A stretch of 64,000 bases of DNA from Streptomyces ortus (GTDB lineage Bacteria > Actinomycetota > Actinomycetes > Streptomycetales > Streptomycetaceae): the NCBI RefSeq assembly GCF_026341275.1, contig NZ_JAIFZO010000002.1, positions 570,361 to 634,360 on the forward strand, in the 5' to 3' direction. Below are positions 34,913 to 41,765 of this stretch, one piece after another. The position numbers were made by a program, and so were the translations under genes. The notes beneath the pieces were generated by a model that made no database searches, was not told the origin of the DNA, and worked only from the letters and a program-made list of their open reading frames with translations. Position 1 is the first letter of the stretch. The number at the start of each line of letters is the position of its first letter.

Positions 34913-35437
34913 ATGAGCGACTCCTCCCCCGCCCGCCCCGCCGTCCCCGTACTGGACATCTGGTGCGAACTCCAGTGCCCGGACTGCCGCAGCGCCCTCG
35001 ACGACCTGCGCGGGCTGCGTGCCCGCTACGGCGACCGGCTGGAGCTGCGGCTGCGGCACTTTCCGCTGGAGAAGCACAAGCACGCCTTCGCGGCGGCCCA
35101 GGCCGCCGAGGAGGCCGCGGAACAGGGCAAGGCCTGGCCGTACGTCGAGGCTGTGCTGGAGCGCGTGTCGGAGCTGGACCGCGACGGGGAGGCGCTTCTC
35201 CTCGACGTGGCCCGCGGGCTCGGCCTGGACGCGGAGGAGTTCGACACGGCCCTCATCGACGGCCGGCACATCCTGATCGTCGACGCCGACCAGGCCGAGG
35301 GCAAGGCCATCGGCGTGACCGGCACGCCGACGTACGTCATCGACGGTGAGCGTCTGGACGGCGGCAAGAGCCAGGACGGGCTGCGCGAGCGCGTCGAGGA
35401 GATCGTGGACCGGCTGCTGGCCGAGCGGGACGCCTGA
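34913..35437 (+). CDS. DsbA-family thioredoxin-fold oxidoreductase
   Basis: 174 residues. The thioredoxin CxxC motif is CPDC (22-25) in DIWCELQCPDCRSALDDL, followed by LRLRHFPLEKHKHAFAAAQAAE, as in 2-hydroxychromene/FrnE-like DsbA proteins. The cis-proline loop is VTGTPTYVIDG near residue 140. No signal peptide is present, so it is probably cytoplasmic. The start ATG at 34913 lacks a clear ribosome site. The 266 nt upstream contain short GCCCACGCGGT and GTCCCGG repeats but no gene. It is convergent with the double GNAT gene. Confidence 0.92.
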   Translation: MSDSSPARPAVPVLDIWCELQCPDCRSALDDLRGLRARYGDRLELRLRHFPLEKHKHAFAAAQAAEEAAEQGKAWPYVEAVLERVSELDRDGEALLLDVARGLGLDAEEFDTALIDGRHILIVDADQAEGKAIGVTGTPTYVIDGERLDGGKSQDGLRERVEEIVDRLLAERDA

Positions 35438-35478
35438 CATTCACCGTCACCGGCGCCCCCGGCCCGGCAGCCCCGCGG

Positions 35479-36303
35479 CTACAGCAGGTCCTTGTAGAGG
35501 TGGTACGTGGTCGTGGCGTAGCCGAGTGATTCGTAGAGCCGCTCGGCCGGGGTGTTGCCGGCGAAGACGTTCAGGCGGACACCGGGGCGTCCGGCGGCGA
35601 ACGCCTGCGCCTCCGCCAGGAGCATCAGTGAGCGGCCGTACCCCCGGCCCCGATGCCCCTCGTCCGACTCGACGCGGTAGACGAACGCCCAGCCGTCGCG
35701 CAGCGCCAGCCACAGCATGCCCACCCGAGTCCCCTCGTGCTCCAGGACGCTGAGGTCGACGCCCTCACTGTCGAGCCCCTCCGGCAGCAGAGCTGCATGG
35801 TCGCGGTCGGACTTGGCGAGGGCCTCGGCCTCGGGCACCCCCCGGGTGATCCAGGACTGGGCGTACGTCTCCTTGGCATGCGCCAGCCAGGGTACGAACT
35901 CGGCCTCCGTCATGGGGCGTCCGCGGCGGCCGGCGGGCAGTTCGGGAGGGGCGCCGTCGAGCGGCTTCTCCATCGCGCGGTTGCGGACCACGTAACCGAG
36001 GGCCGTCGCGAGCCTCAGGGCCGGCGCCGCGTCGGCGGGTACCGACACCTCGATCCGCCCGCAGCCCCAGCCCCGTAGCACCTCCTCCGCGGCGAGCGCG
36101 GCCACCGTGCCCCGGCCGCGACCGCGGTCCGGCTCCTCGATGCCCAGTTCCCGGATCCGGGCGACGGACGGTCCGGAACCGGGCTCGGTGGCCAGATGTA
36201 CCGCTCCTACGGGACGGCTGTTCACACAGACCGTGTAGTGCCGGGAGAGCGCCCCGTCGGCGTCGCGCTGAAGCGGCTCGGTCGGCCGCAGAGTGGTGGT
36301 CAT
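35479..36303 (-). CDS. Tandem-domain GNAT N-acetyltransferase
   Basis: 274 residues with two GNAT folds. The N-terminal half has acetyl-CoA loop-like EEPDRGRGRGTVAALAAEEV with RIEVSVPADAAPALRLATALGY. The C-terminal half has EGHRGRGYGRSLMLLAEAQ and VRLNVFAGNTPAERLYESLGY. Both carry the R/Q-x-x-G-x-G/A loop, so either could be active. The substrate is unknown. The ATG at 36301-36303 has no purine-rich site; an upstream in-frame GTG is a possible alternative. It ends 42 nt from the convergent DsbA gene. Confidence 0.88.
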   Translation of the reverse strand: MTTTLRPTEPLQRDADGALSRHYTVCVNSRPVGAVHLATEPGSGPSVARIRELGIEEPDRGRGRGTVAALAAEEVLRGWGCGRIEVSVPADAAPALRLATALGYVVRNRAMEKPLDGAPPELPAGRRGRPMTEAEFVPWLAHAKETYAQSWITRGVPEAEALAKSDRDHAALLPEGLDSEGVDLSVLEHEGTRVGMLWLALRDGWAFVYRVESDEGHRGRGYGRSLMLLAEAQAFAAGRPGVRLNVFAGNTPAERLYESLGYATTTYHLYKDLL

Positions 36304-36358
36304 CAGGGGTGTTGTACCCGCCCGGACGCCCTCACGCCATCGAGTTCGGCTCAGGGAA

Positions 36359-36406
36359 CGACTCGGGGATCGACTCGGGGATCGACTCCGGGATCGACTC
36401 AGGGGT
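36359..36406. repeat. Four-unit 12-nt tandem repeat at the 3' end of pabC
   Basis: CGACTCGGGGAT is repeated at 36359, 36371, 36383 (CGACTCCGGGAT) and 36395 (CGACTCAGGGGT). The pabC stop (TGA, 36399-36401) lies inside the last unit. The 12-nt unit equals four codons, so slippage would lengthen a readthrough tail without shifting frame. Confidence 0.85.
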
Positions 36407-37220
36407 CGAGGTCGTCGGCCGCCCGCTCGGCGAAGACGCGCATGGTCTTCGCGGTCACCGGGCCCGGCGCGCCCGGCAGTTCGCGGCCGTCGACCCGGTG
36501 CACGGCCTGCACATCGCGCAGCGTCGAGGTCAGGAAGACCTCCTCGGCCCGCTCCAGGACGTCCAGCTGGAGGTCGGTCTCCTTGGCGCCGGTCCACTCC
36601 ACGGTCAGGGCGCGGGTGATGCCCGCGAGGCAGCCCGAGGCGACGGGCGGAGTGTGGATCTCGCCGTCGAGGACCACGAAGACGTTGGACCCCGTGCCCT
36701 CGCAGAGCTGCCCGACCGTGTTCGCGAACAGCGCCTCGGACGCGCCCTGCTCACGCGCGCGGGCGAGGGCGACGACGTTCTCGGCGTACGACGTCGTCTT
36801 GAGGCCGGTCAGCGCGCCGCGCTCGTTGCGGGTCCAGGGGACGGTGATCACGGCGGTGGAGTCGGGGCGGCGGCCGGACTCCGCGAGCGCCACGACCAGG
36901 GTCGGCCCCTGCTCCCCACGGTCCGAGCCGAGCGGCCCGTGACCGCCGGTGTACGTGATCCGCAGACGGCCCAGCGGCATGGGATTGGCGTCCAGGACGG
37001 CCGCGCAGGCCCTCAGCACCTCGTCGCGGTCGGGTTCGGGCAGTCCGAGGCCGCGCGCCGAGCGCGCCAGGCGGTCGAGGTGCCTGGTGAGAGCGAAGGT
37101 GCGCCCGTCGGTCGCCTTCACCGTCTCGAAGATGCCGTCGCCCACCGTCAGCCCGTGGTCGAACACGGAGACACGGGCCGACCCGCTGTCCTGCAGCCCG
37201 CCATCGAGCCAGATCTTCAC
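36399..37220 (-). CDS. pabC: PabC, aminodeoxychorismate lyase (class IV PLP enzyme)
   Basis: 273 residues. The fold-type IV PLP signature is present. The opening MKIWLDGGLQDSG and FDHGLTVGDGIFETVKA are followed by K141 in GLKTTSYAENVV, the expected Schiff-base lysine. LCEGTGSNVFVVLDGE and EEVFLTSTLRDVQAV come next. The enzyme converts aminodeoxychorismate to p-aminobenzoate for folate. A branched-chain aminotransferase role is less likely given the gene directly upstream, pabB (64-nt gap). Confidence 0.93.
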   Translation of the reverse strand: MKIWLDGGLQDSGSARVSVFDHGLTVGDGIFETVKATDGRTFALTRHLDRLARSARGLGLPEPDRDEVLRACAAVLDANPMPLGRLRITYTGGHGPLGSDRGEQGPTLVVALAESGRRPDSTAVITVPWTRNERGALTGLKTTSYAENVVALARAREQGASEALFANTVGQLCEGTGSNVFVVLDGEIHTPPVASGCLAGITRALTVEWTGAKETDLQLDVLERAEEVFLTSTLRDVQAVHRVDGRELPGAPGPVTAKTMRVFAERAADDLDP

Positions 37221-37284
37221 TGAACCTCACCTCACGACAACAACGAGAACGATCAGAACCACCGGACACCCGGAACGTGGCGAG

Positions 37285-38391
37285 TCACCGGCCTGGCGTG
37301 CTCTTCCAGTCGGCGACCCCGGCGCCCCGCGCGGACGTGAGCCCACCCGCCTCACCCGCGTCGTACGCCCCCGGGTACTCCCCCGACGCTACAGCGAGCA
37401 GCCGGGCGGCCTTCAGTTCGGTCTCCTCCCACTCGCGCTGGGGGTCCGAGCCCCAGGTGATGCCCGCGCCGGAGCCGAAGCGCAGCACACCCTCGTCCCG
37501 GTCGATCCAGAAGGTGCGGATCCCGACGGCCAGTTCGCCGGTGCCGCGGTCGGCGTCGACCCAGCCGATGCCGCCGCAGTAGGGCCCGCGGGGAGCCGTC
37601 TCCAGTTCGCCGATGATCCGCAGGGCGCTGGACTTGGGGGCGCCGGTGACGGATCCGGGCGGGAAGGCCGCGCCCAGCAGCTCCGGCCAGCCCACGTCCT
37701 CACGCAGTGCGCCGCGGACGGTGGACACGAGGTGGACAAGGCCCGGGTGCTTCTCGACGACGCACAGGTCGGGCACGGTCACGCTGCCCGTGGCGCACAC
37801 CCGGCCCAGGTCGTTGCGGACCAGGTCGACGATCATCACGTTCTCCGCGTGATCCTTTTCGAGGAGGTCCGCCTCGGTGCGTCCGGTGCCCTTGATCGGG
37901 CCCGACTCGACGACACGGCCGGTACGGCGCAGGAACAGTTCCGGGGACGCGGTGGCTATGTCGACCCCGTGCCCCGGCAGGCGAATCGTTCCGGCGTACG
38001 GCGCCGGGTTGCCGCGTGCCAGCAGGGCGGTCAGCGCGTCCACGTCGGCGCCGGGGGCGAGGGGCGCGGACAGGACCCGGCAGAGGTTCGCCTGGTACAC
38101 CTCGCCCGCCGCGATGAGCTCGCGTATGCGGCGTACACCCGCCGTATACGCGGCGCGGTCGAGCGATGACGTCCAGTCGCCGGCCGCGGGGCCCGTCCAC
38201 CGCCCCGGCACCGGCGCCGGTACGACCTCACGTCGTACGTCCGCGAAACGCGCGCAGACCACGCGGCCCTCGAAGTCGGCGCTGACGGCCCAGAAGCCAC
38301 TGGAGTCGAGTGCCGCGGGGTCGGCGGTGACATCGACGAGGCCGGTCGCGACGAGGCCGCCGAAGCGGGCGAGAGCTGGGAGGTCGTGCAC
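37285..38391 (-). CDS. pabB: PabB, aminodeoxychorismate synthase component I
   Basis: About 368 residues of the chorismate-utilising family. The decisive motif is PIKGTGR (165-171): the lysine K167 marks PabB, whereas anthranilate synthase has PIAGT. Other conserved blocks are GEVYQANLCRVLSAP, EKDHAENVMIVDLVRNDLGR and FPPGSVTGAPKSSALRIIGELE. The product is 4-amino-4-deoxychorismate, passed to PabC next door. No glutaminase domain (PabA) is fused or adjacent. The start is uncertain: GTG at 38389-38391 is preferred, though it has no good ribosome site. Confidence 0.93.
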   Translation of the reverse strand: MHDLPALARFGGLVATGLVDVTADPAALDSSGFWAVSADFEGRVVCARFADVRREVVPAPVPGRWTGPAAGDWTSSLDRAAYTAGVRRIRELIAAGEVYQANLCRVLSAPLAPGADVDALTALLARGNPAPYAGTIRLPGHGVDIATASPELFLRRTGRVVESGPIKGTGRTEADLLEKDHAENVMIVDLVRNDLGRVCATGSVTVPDLCVVEKHPGLVHLVSTVRGALREDVGWPELLGAAFPPGSVTGAPKSSALRIIGELETAPRGPYCGGIGWVDADRGTGELAVGIRTFWIDRDEGVLRFGSGAGITWGSDPQREWEETELKAARLLAVASGEYPGAYDAGEAGGLTSARGAGVADWKSTPGR

Positions 38392-38547
38392 AACGGTGAG
38401 TCTATGGTGGGTGACCTGCGGGTGCCTCGGCCGTGTCCTGGACCGGGCGTACCGCAGCACGCTGCGCAAACGCGTTTTTGTGCTGGCCCCGGTATCCGCT
38501 AGAGTTCAACACGTCGCCGGGACGCGAGAGCCGACCGGAAACGACAA

Positions 38548-38620
38548 GCGGACGTAGCTCAGTTGGTAGAGCGCAACCTTGCCAAGGTTGAGGTCGCCAG
38601 TTCGAACCTGGTCGTCCGCT
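38548..38620 (+). tRNA. tRNA-Gly (anticodon GCC)
   Basis: A 73-nt cloverleaf with acceptor GCGGACG/CGTCCGC, discriminator T, anticodon arm CAACC TTGCCAA GGTTG (GCC) and T arm GCCAG TTCGAAC CTGGT. First gene of a five-tRNA plus-strand cluster. No encoded CCA. Confidence 0.97.
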
Positions 38621-38657
38621 CGCAGGAAGTGGGGATCTTCCCGAACCCCGCGCTCCT

Positions 38658-38731
38658 GGTGGAGTGGCCGAGAGGCGAGGCAACGGCCTGCAAAGCCGTC
38701 TACACGGGTTCAAATCCCGTCTCCACCTCCA
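38658..38731 (+). tRNA. tRNA-Cys (anticodon GCA), CCA encoded
   Basis: A 74-nt gene with acceptor GGTGGAG/CTCCACC, discriminator T and an encoded CCA (38729-38731). Anticodon arm ACGGC CTGCAAA GCCGT gives GCA. T arm ACGGG TTCAAAT CCCGT. It is the only tRNA in this window with its CCA in the DNA. Confidence 0.97.
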
Positions 38732-38732
38732 A

Positions 38733-38804
38733 GGACGATTAGCTCAGCGGGAGAGCGCTTCCCTGACACGGAAGAGGTCACTGGTTCAATCCCAGTATCG
38801 TCCA
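38733..38804 (+). tRNA. tRNA-Val (anticodon GAC), copy 1
   Basis: 72 nt. Acceptor GGACGAT/ATCGTCC, anticodon arm CTTCC CTGACAC GGAAG (GAC), T arm ACTGG TTCAATC CCAGT, discriminator A. It starts 1 nt after tRNA-Cys. Its acceptor stem differs from copies 2 and 3. Confidence 0.97.
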
Positions 38805-38827
38805 CTGATCCGGTTCGCCGGGTCCCC

Positions 38828-38899
38828 GCGCGATTAGCTCAGCGGGAGAGCGCTTCCCTGACACGGAAGAGGTCACTGGTTCAATCCCAGTATCGCGCA
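38828..38899 (+). tRNA. tRNA-Val (anticodon GAC), copy 2
   Basis: 72 nt, identical to copy 1 from position 4 through the T arm except that the first bases and their partners are GCGCGAT/ATCGCGC. The changes on both sides preserve pairing. Confidence 0.97.
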
Positions 38900-38928
38900 C
38901 GCATCACGCATTGCCGTAGGTTCCACCC

Positions 38929-39000
38929 GCGCGATTAGCTCAGCGGGAGAGCGCTTCCCTGACACGGAAGAGGTCACTGGTTCAATCCCAGTATCGCGCA
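38929..39000 (+). tRNA. tRNA-Val (anticodon GAC), copy 3
   Basis: 72 nt, identical to copy 2 (acceptor GCGCGAT/ATCGCGC). It is the last gene of the cluster and is followed by a hairpin terminator. Confidence 0.97.
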
Positions 39001-39006
39001 CCGCCC

Positions 39007-39041
39007 GAAGCCCCCGACCGTCTCGTACGGTCGGGGGCTTC
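39007..39041. terminator. Terminator of the tRNA cluster
   Basis: GAAGCCCCCGACCGT (39007-39021) pairs perfectly with ACGGTCGGGGGCTTC (39027-39041), a 15-bp stem with loop CTCGT. It is 6 nt after the last tRNA and 29 nt from the stop of the convergent zinc-ribbon gene. Confidence 0.9.
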
Positions 39042-39069
39042 GTCGTTCCTCGGAGCCGGTCGTGACCGG

Positions 39070-39363
39070 TCAGGAGGAGAAGAGCATGTGGCCGAAGCCC
39101 TTCTGGCGCTTGTGCCCGTAGTGACCGCCATGGCCACCGTGCCCGCCGTGTGGAGCGCCCCAGGCGGGTGCGGGGGCGGACGGGTAGGCCTGCGGGGCGC
39201 CCGGGGGCGGCGGGCCGGGCTGCGACCACTGGCCCTCGAGGCGGGTCAGGGACTCCAGCTCGCCGTAGTCGAGAAAGATCCCGCGGCAGCCGCTGCACTG
39301 CTCGATCTGAACACCATTGCGGTTGTACGTGTGCATCGGCGCATGGCACTTCGGACACTGCAT
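39070..39363 (-). CDS. TFIIB-type zinc-ribbon protein
   Basis: 97 residues. The N-terminal zinc ribbon is built of CPKCHAPMHTYNRNGVQIEQ followed by CSGCRGIFLDYGELE, the zf-TFIIB domain pattern. A Pro-rich linker (GPPPPGAPQAYPSAPAPAWG) leads to a Gly/His-rich stretch (GGHGGHGGHYGHK) that might bind metal. The end is KGFGHMLFSS. Function is unknown; such small zinc-ribbon proteins are common in actinobacteria. The start ATG lies 75 nt from the stop of the kinase-like gene. Confidence 0.92.
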   Translation of the reverse strand: MQCPKCHAPMHTYNRNGVQIEQCSGCRGIFLDYGELESLTRLEGQWSQPGPPPPGAPQAYPSAPAPAWGAPHGGHGGHGGHYGHKRQKGFGHMLFSS

Positions 39364-39438
39364 GCTCGGCTCAACTCCTCGCCTGTCGGTACTGCTTCCG
39401 CCAGGACAGACTCTGCCCGGCTGCGGTTCGGTTGCACC

Positions 39439-40389
39439 CTACGTCGCGAAGTCCGGCGCCAACTCCGGCGGGTGCGCCGCCATTCGGTCACATGCGTCGA
39501 TCACGGACGTCTCGACCTCGTCCAACGGGCGCCCCGCCGCGACCGACTTGGCGATCGCCTGGGCCGCGGTCTGCACGCTCAGGGCGCGGGCGGGAACGTC
39601 GAGGGCCGGCCAGGGGTCGCTGTCCGCCGGGACGGCCGTACCCCCCGCCCGCCGGTACGCGGTGAGGAAGCGGTTCCACTCGTCGGGCGGGAGGAGCCCG
39701 CAGGCGAACCACGCCGCGGGGCGGGCCAGGTCCCAGGCGGGATCGCCGCGGCCGAGATCGTCGATGTCGATGAGCAGCCACTCGCCGCTCCCCGACCGCA
39801 CGAGCTGGCCCAGGTGGAGGTCGCCGTGGCAGAGCGCGCGCAGGTTCTCCGGCATCGGGGTCTCGTCCCGCGCCCAGGCGGGCAGGACGGCCCAGGCACG
39901 CAGGACGGGGGCGGCTGCCGGGTGCGGGCCGGCCGCCAGGAGGCGGGCGACCGCGCGGGCCGCCTTCGCCGGGCCGCGCATGGGAGGCAGGCCGGGCGGG
40001 AGGACGGTGTCCGGGGTGCGGTGGAGCCGGGCGAGGAGGGTCGCGGCCTCCTCCCAGGGAGCGGCGTCGGGGTCGTCGCGGTCCACGGGAGTGCCGTAGG
40101 ACCAGAAGGTGACCGGTCGGCCGTCCAGTTCGGCCGTGCGCGGGCCGTGCGGCGGCAGGAGGATGCCGTCGAGCGCGGGGTGCGCGGCCACGGCCAGCCG
40201 CGCCGTGAGCCCCGCGAGGTCGGTGCCGGGGGCGTGCGCCTTCGCCACCGTGTGGCCGTGCCGGACGACGGTGCCGTCGGGCCGGTCGGCCAGCACGGAG
40301 GTGTCCGTACCGCAGGCGCAGGCCTCCGCCGACGGATGGGCCGCGGCCCGCACCTTCGCGCTCAGCGCGGGCAGCACCTCTGCGGTCAC
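39439..40389 (-). CDS. Aminoglycoside phosphotransferase (APH)-fold kinase
   Basis: 316 residues from a GTG at 40387-40389 with GAGGGGGA upstream. The APH-fold catalytic loop is LCHGDLHLGQLV (Brenner-type HGDLHxGQ) and the metal-binding aspartate lies in LLIDIDDLGRGDPAWDLARPAAW. The N-lobe lysine is in HTVAKAHAPGTDL. It is more probably a small-metabolite kinase (choline, fructosamine or similar) than a resistance enzyme, since no resistance context is seen. A longer in-frame extension runs into the heptamer repeat and is rejected. Confidence 0.9.
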   Translation of the reverse strand: MTAEVLPALSAKVRAAAHPSAEACACGTDTSVLADRPDGTVVRHGHTVAKAHAPGTDLAGLTARLAVAAHPALDGILLPPHGPRTAELDGRPVTFWSYGTPVDRDDPDAAPWEEAATLLARLHRTPDTVLPPGLPPMRGPAKAARAVARLLAAGPHPAAAPVLRAWAVLPAWARDETPMPENLRALCHGDLHLGQLVRSGSGEWLLIDIDDLGRGDPAWDLARPAAWFACGLLPPDEWNRFLTAYRRAGGTAVPADSDPWPALDVPARALSVQTAAQAIAKSVAAGRPLDEVETSVIDACDRMAAHPPELAPDFAT

Positions 40390-40564
40390 TCGGGTCCCCC
40401 TCAGGTCGTACGTCCCGGCACGGCCCCGTACCGGGACGGAGCCGTGCCGGGCGGGCTTGTACCGGTGCCGGTGCGCGGGTGCGCGGGTGTGCAGGGTCTC
40501 AGACTTGCGGGGCTGATGCGGCGGTGCACAGGGGCTCGGTCCCGCGTGGGCCGAGTGCGGTGCG

Positions 40565-40655
40565 CCGGGTACCGGGTACCGGGTACCGGGTACCGGGTAC
40601 CGGGTACCGGGTACCGGGTACCGGGTACCGGGTACCGGGTACCGGGTACCGGGAA
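40565..40655. repeat. Heptanucleotide tandem repeat, 12 perfect CCGGGTA units plus one variant
   Basis: CCGGGTA is repeated without error from 40565 to 40648 (12 copies) and followed by CCGGGAA (40649-40655). Each junction creates a palindromic GGTACC. It lies in the 405-nt gap between the APH-fold gene and a small membrane protein, next to a hairpin terminator. Because the unit is 7 nt, it would shift frame if translated. Confidence 0.98.
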
Positions 40656-40674
40656 CGTACGCGCGGGCAAAGCA

Positions 40675-40706
40675 ATGCGGGCGCAGCTCCCCAGCTGCGC
40701 CCGCAT
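40675..40706. terminator. Perfect 14-bp hairpin with T-run
   Basis: ATGCGGGCGCAGCT (40675-40688) pairs perfectly with AGCTGCGCCCGCAT (40693-40706), loop CCCC, followed on the plus strand by CTTTTGCC. It lies downstream of the minus-strand small membrane gene at 40795. Confidence 0.85.
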
Positions 40707-40794
40707 CTTTTGCCGTCCGCCGCAGCCCCGTCCCCACGGGGTTTCATGGCCGGATGTCCCCGCCCGGACCGCTCTTCCGGGCCTGGGGCGCCGC

Positions 40795-41004
40795 TCAGCG
40801 CCCCAGCATCACGCCCACGGACGACGCCTGTGTGACCACTGCCTCCCAGCCGCCGAAGACGACTACGAGCAGGGTGGCCAGAGGGAGGACCATGGCCGTT
40901 GCCACCAGGGGGTGGCGACGGCCGGACCGGCTGGGCCCGAACGCGGCGCTGTACGCCCTGCGTCCCTGTGCGCGGATCATGGTCCGCGATGCCGTGTCAG
41001 CCAT
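40795..41004 (-). CDS. 69-residue membrane protein
   Basis: Starts MADTASRTMIRAQGRRAYSA with an excellent AGGAGAGGG site before the ATG. A basic segment (GPSRSGRRHPLV) precedes one strong hydrophobic helix (ATAMVLPLATLLVVVFGGWEAVV). The good ribosome site and helix make it a likely real gene. Function unknown. The 5' region holds direct repeats (41033-41123), suggesting regulated expression. It is followed by a perfect hairpin. Confidence 0.82.
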   Translation of the reverse strand: MADTASRTMIRAQGRRAYSAAFGPSRSGRRHPLVATAMVLPLATLLVVVFGGWEAVVTQASSVGVMLGR

Positions 41005-41032
41005 GGTCCCTCTCCTGACCGTTCTGTTGAAA

Positions 41033-41123
41033 AGCTTCTGGTGTCCAGCTTCTGGTGCTGTCCGAACTTCTGGTGCTGTCCGACGTGTGACGGTGTCCTA
41101 CATGTGACGGTGTCCTACGTCGG
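41033..41123. repeat. About five direct repeats of 14-18 nt upstream of the 69-residue membrane protein
   Basis: AGCTTCTGGTGTCC, then AGCTTCTGGTGCTGTCC, GAACTTCTGGTGCTGTCC, GACGTGTGACGGTGTCC and TACATGTGACGGTGTCC run head to tail, each ending GGTG(CT)GTCC or similar. They start 29 nt before the gene's ATG. Less GC-rich than its surroundings, the stretch looks like a set of binding sites or a recent duplication. The rest of 41005-41296 shows nothing else. Confidence 0.75.
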
Positions 41124-41296
41124 ATGTCTGGCAGCGGCGGGTGTCTGACCTCGGGGGACGAGTGCTGCCACCCGCCGCTTGACAACAAATCTAGGCGGGA
41201 GGGGCGTGTGGGTCGTCATGCCCTCGTACCTATTACCGGGCCTCCCGGAGGATGAGCGGTGACCTGCGGAGTACTCCCCTGGGTGGAGAAGAGCTC

Positions 41297-41563
41297 CTAG
41301 GTCTCGGGGGTTTCCCGGAGGGGACGTCCGGTCTGTTCCGAGCTGTCCTCCCTCGGGACCGGTTGTTCGACGAGTGCGAGCACCCGAGTGGCCATGAAGC
41401 GGGCCGTACGGACGACTGACCCGCTCCTGGTGACTTCGCTCACTTCGACCACCCCTCTGCGGACCGCCGTCTCCACCCGACGGCCCGCCCGGCTGGCCAC
41501 CACCTCGTACGTACGGGTCGTGTCTCCGGCGTCGACCACTATCTCCACGCGATCACCCTTCAC
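41297..41563 (-). CDS. Small conserved protein, function unknown
   Basis: 88 residues from a GTG with GGGGGA upstream. The translation is a compact beta-type sequence (VKGDRVEIVVDAGDTTRTYE, VVASRAGRRVETAVRRGVVEV, SEVTRSGSVVRTARFMATRV) followed by a polar C-terminal tail. No motif is recognised. The alternating strands suggest a small beta-barrel. It is divergent from the Ser/Thr kinase gene across 202 nt. Confidence 0.75.
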   Translation of the reverse strand: MKGDRVEIVVDAGDTTRTYEVVASRAGRRVETAVRRGVVEVSEVTRSGSVVRTARFMATRVLALVEQPVPREDSSEQTGRPLRETPET

Positions 41564-41765
41564 GGGCCCAATCCCCCTTCAGTGAGCGATGGTTGGGAAT
41601 CCGCGCAGCTCAACGCCGTCGCGGTCCCCCGTCCCCTGACCACCTCTCAAGTTTCCCACCTGGCACTGACAATCGGTCGGGCCGCGAGGGCGCGGCCTCT
41701 GCGCGCACCCGGCCGCAGAAACGTAAGCTGTGGCTCGTCAAACGGACCGGGCAGCGGGGATGGAC

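Noticed and set aside
36399..37220. Branched-chain amino-acid aminotransferase (IlvE)
   Set aside because: Same fold type, but shorter than IlvE and directly linked to pabB, so PabC fits better.
40565..40655. CRISPR-like or coding repeat
   Set aside because: Simple 7-nt iteration without spacers; the unit length would shift frame if translated.
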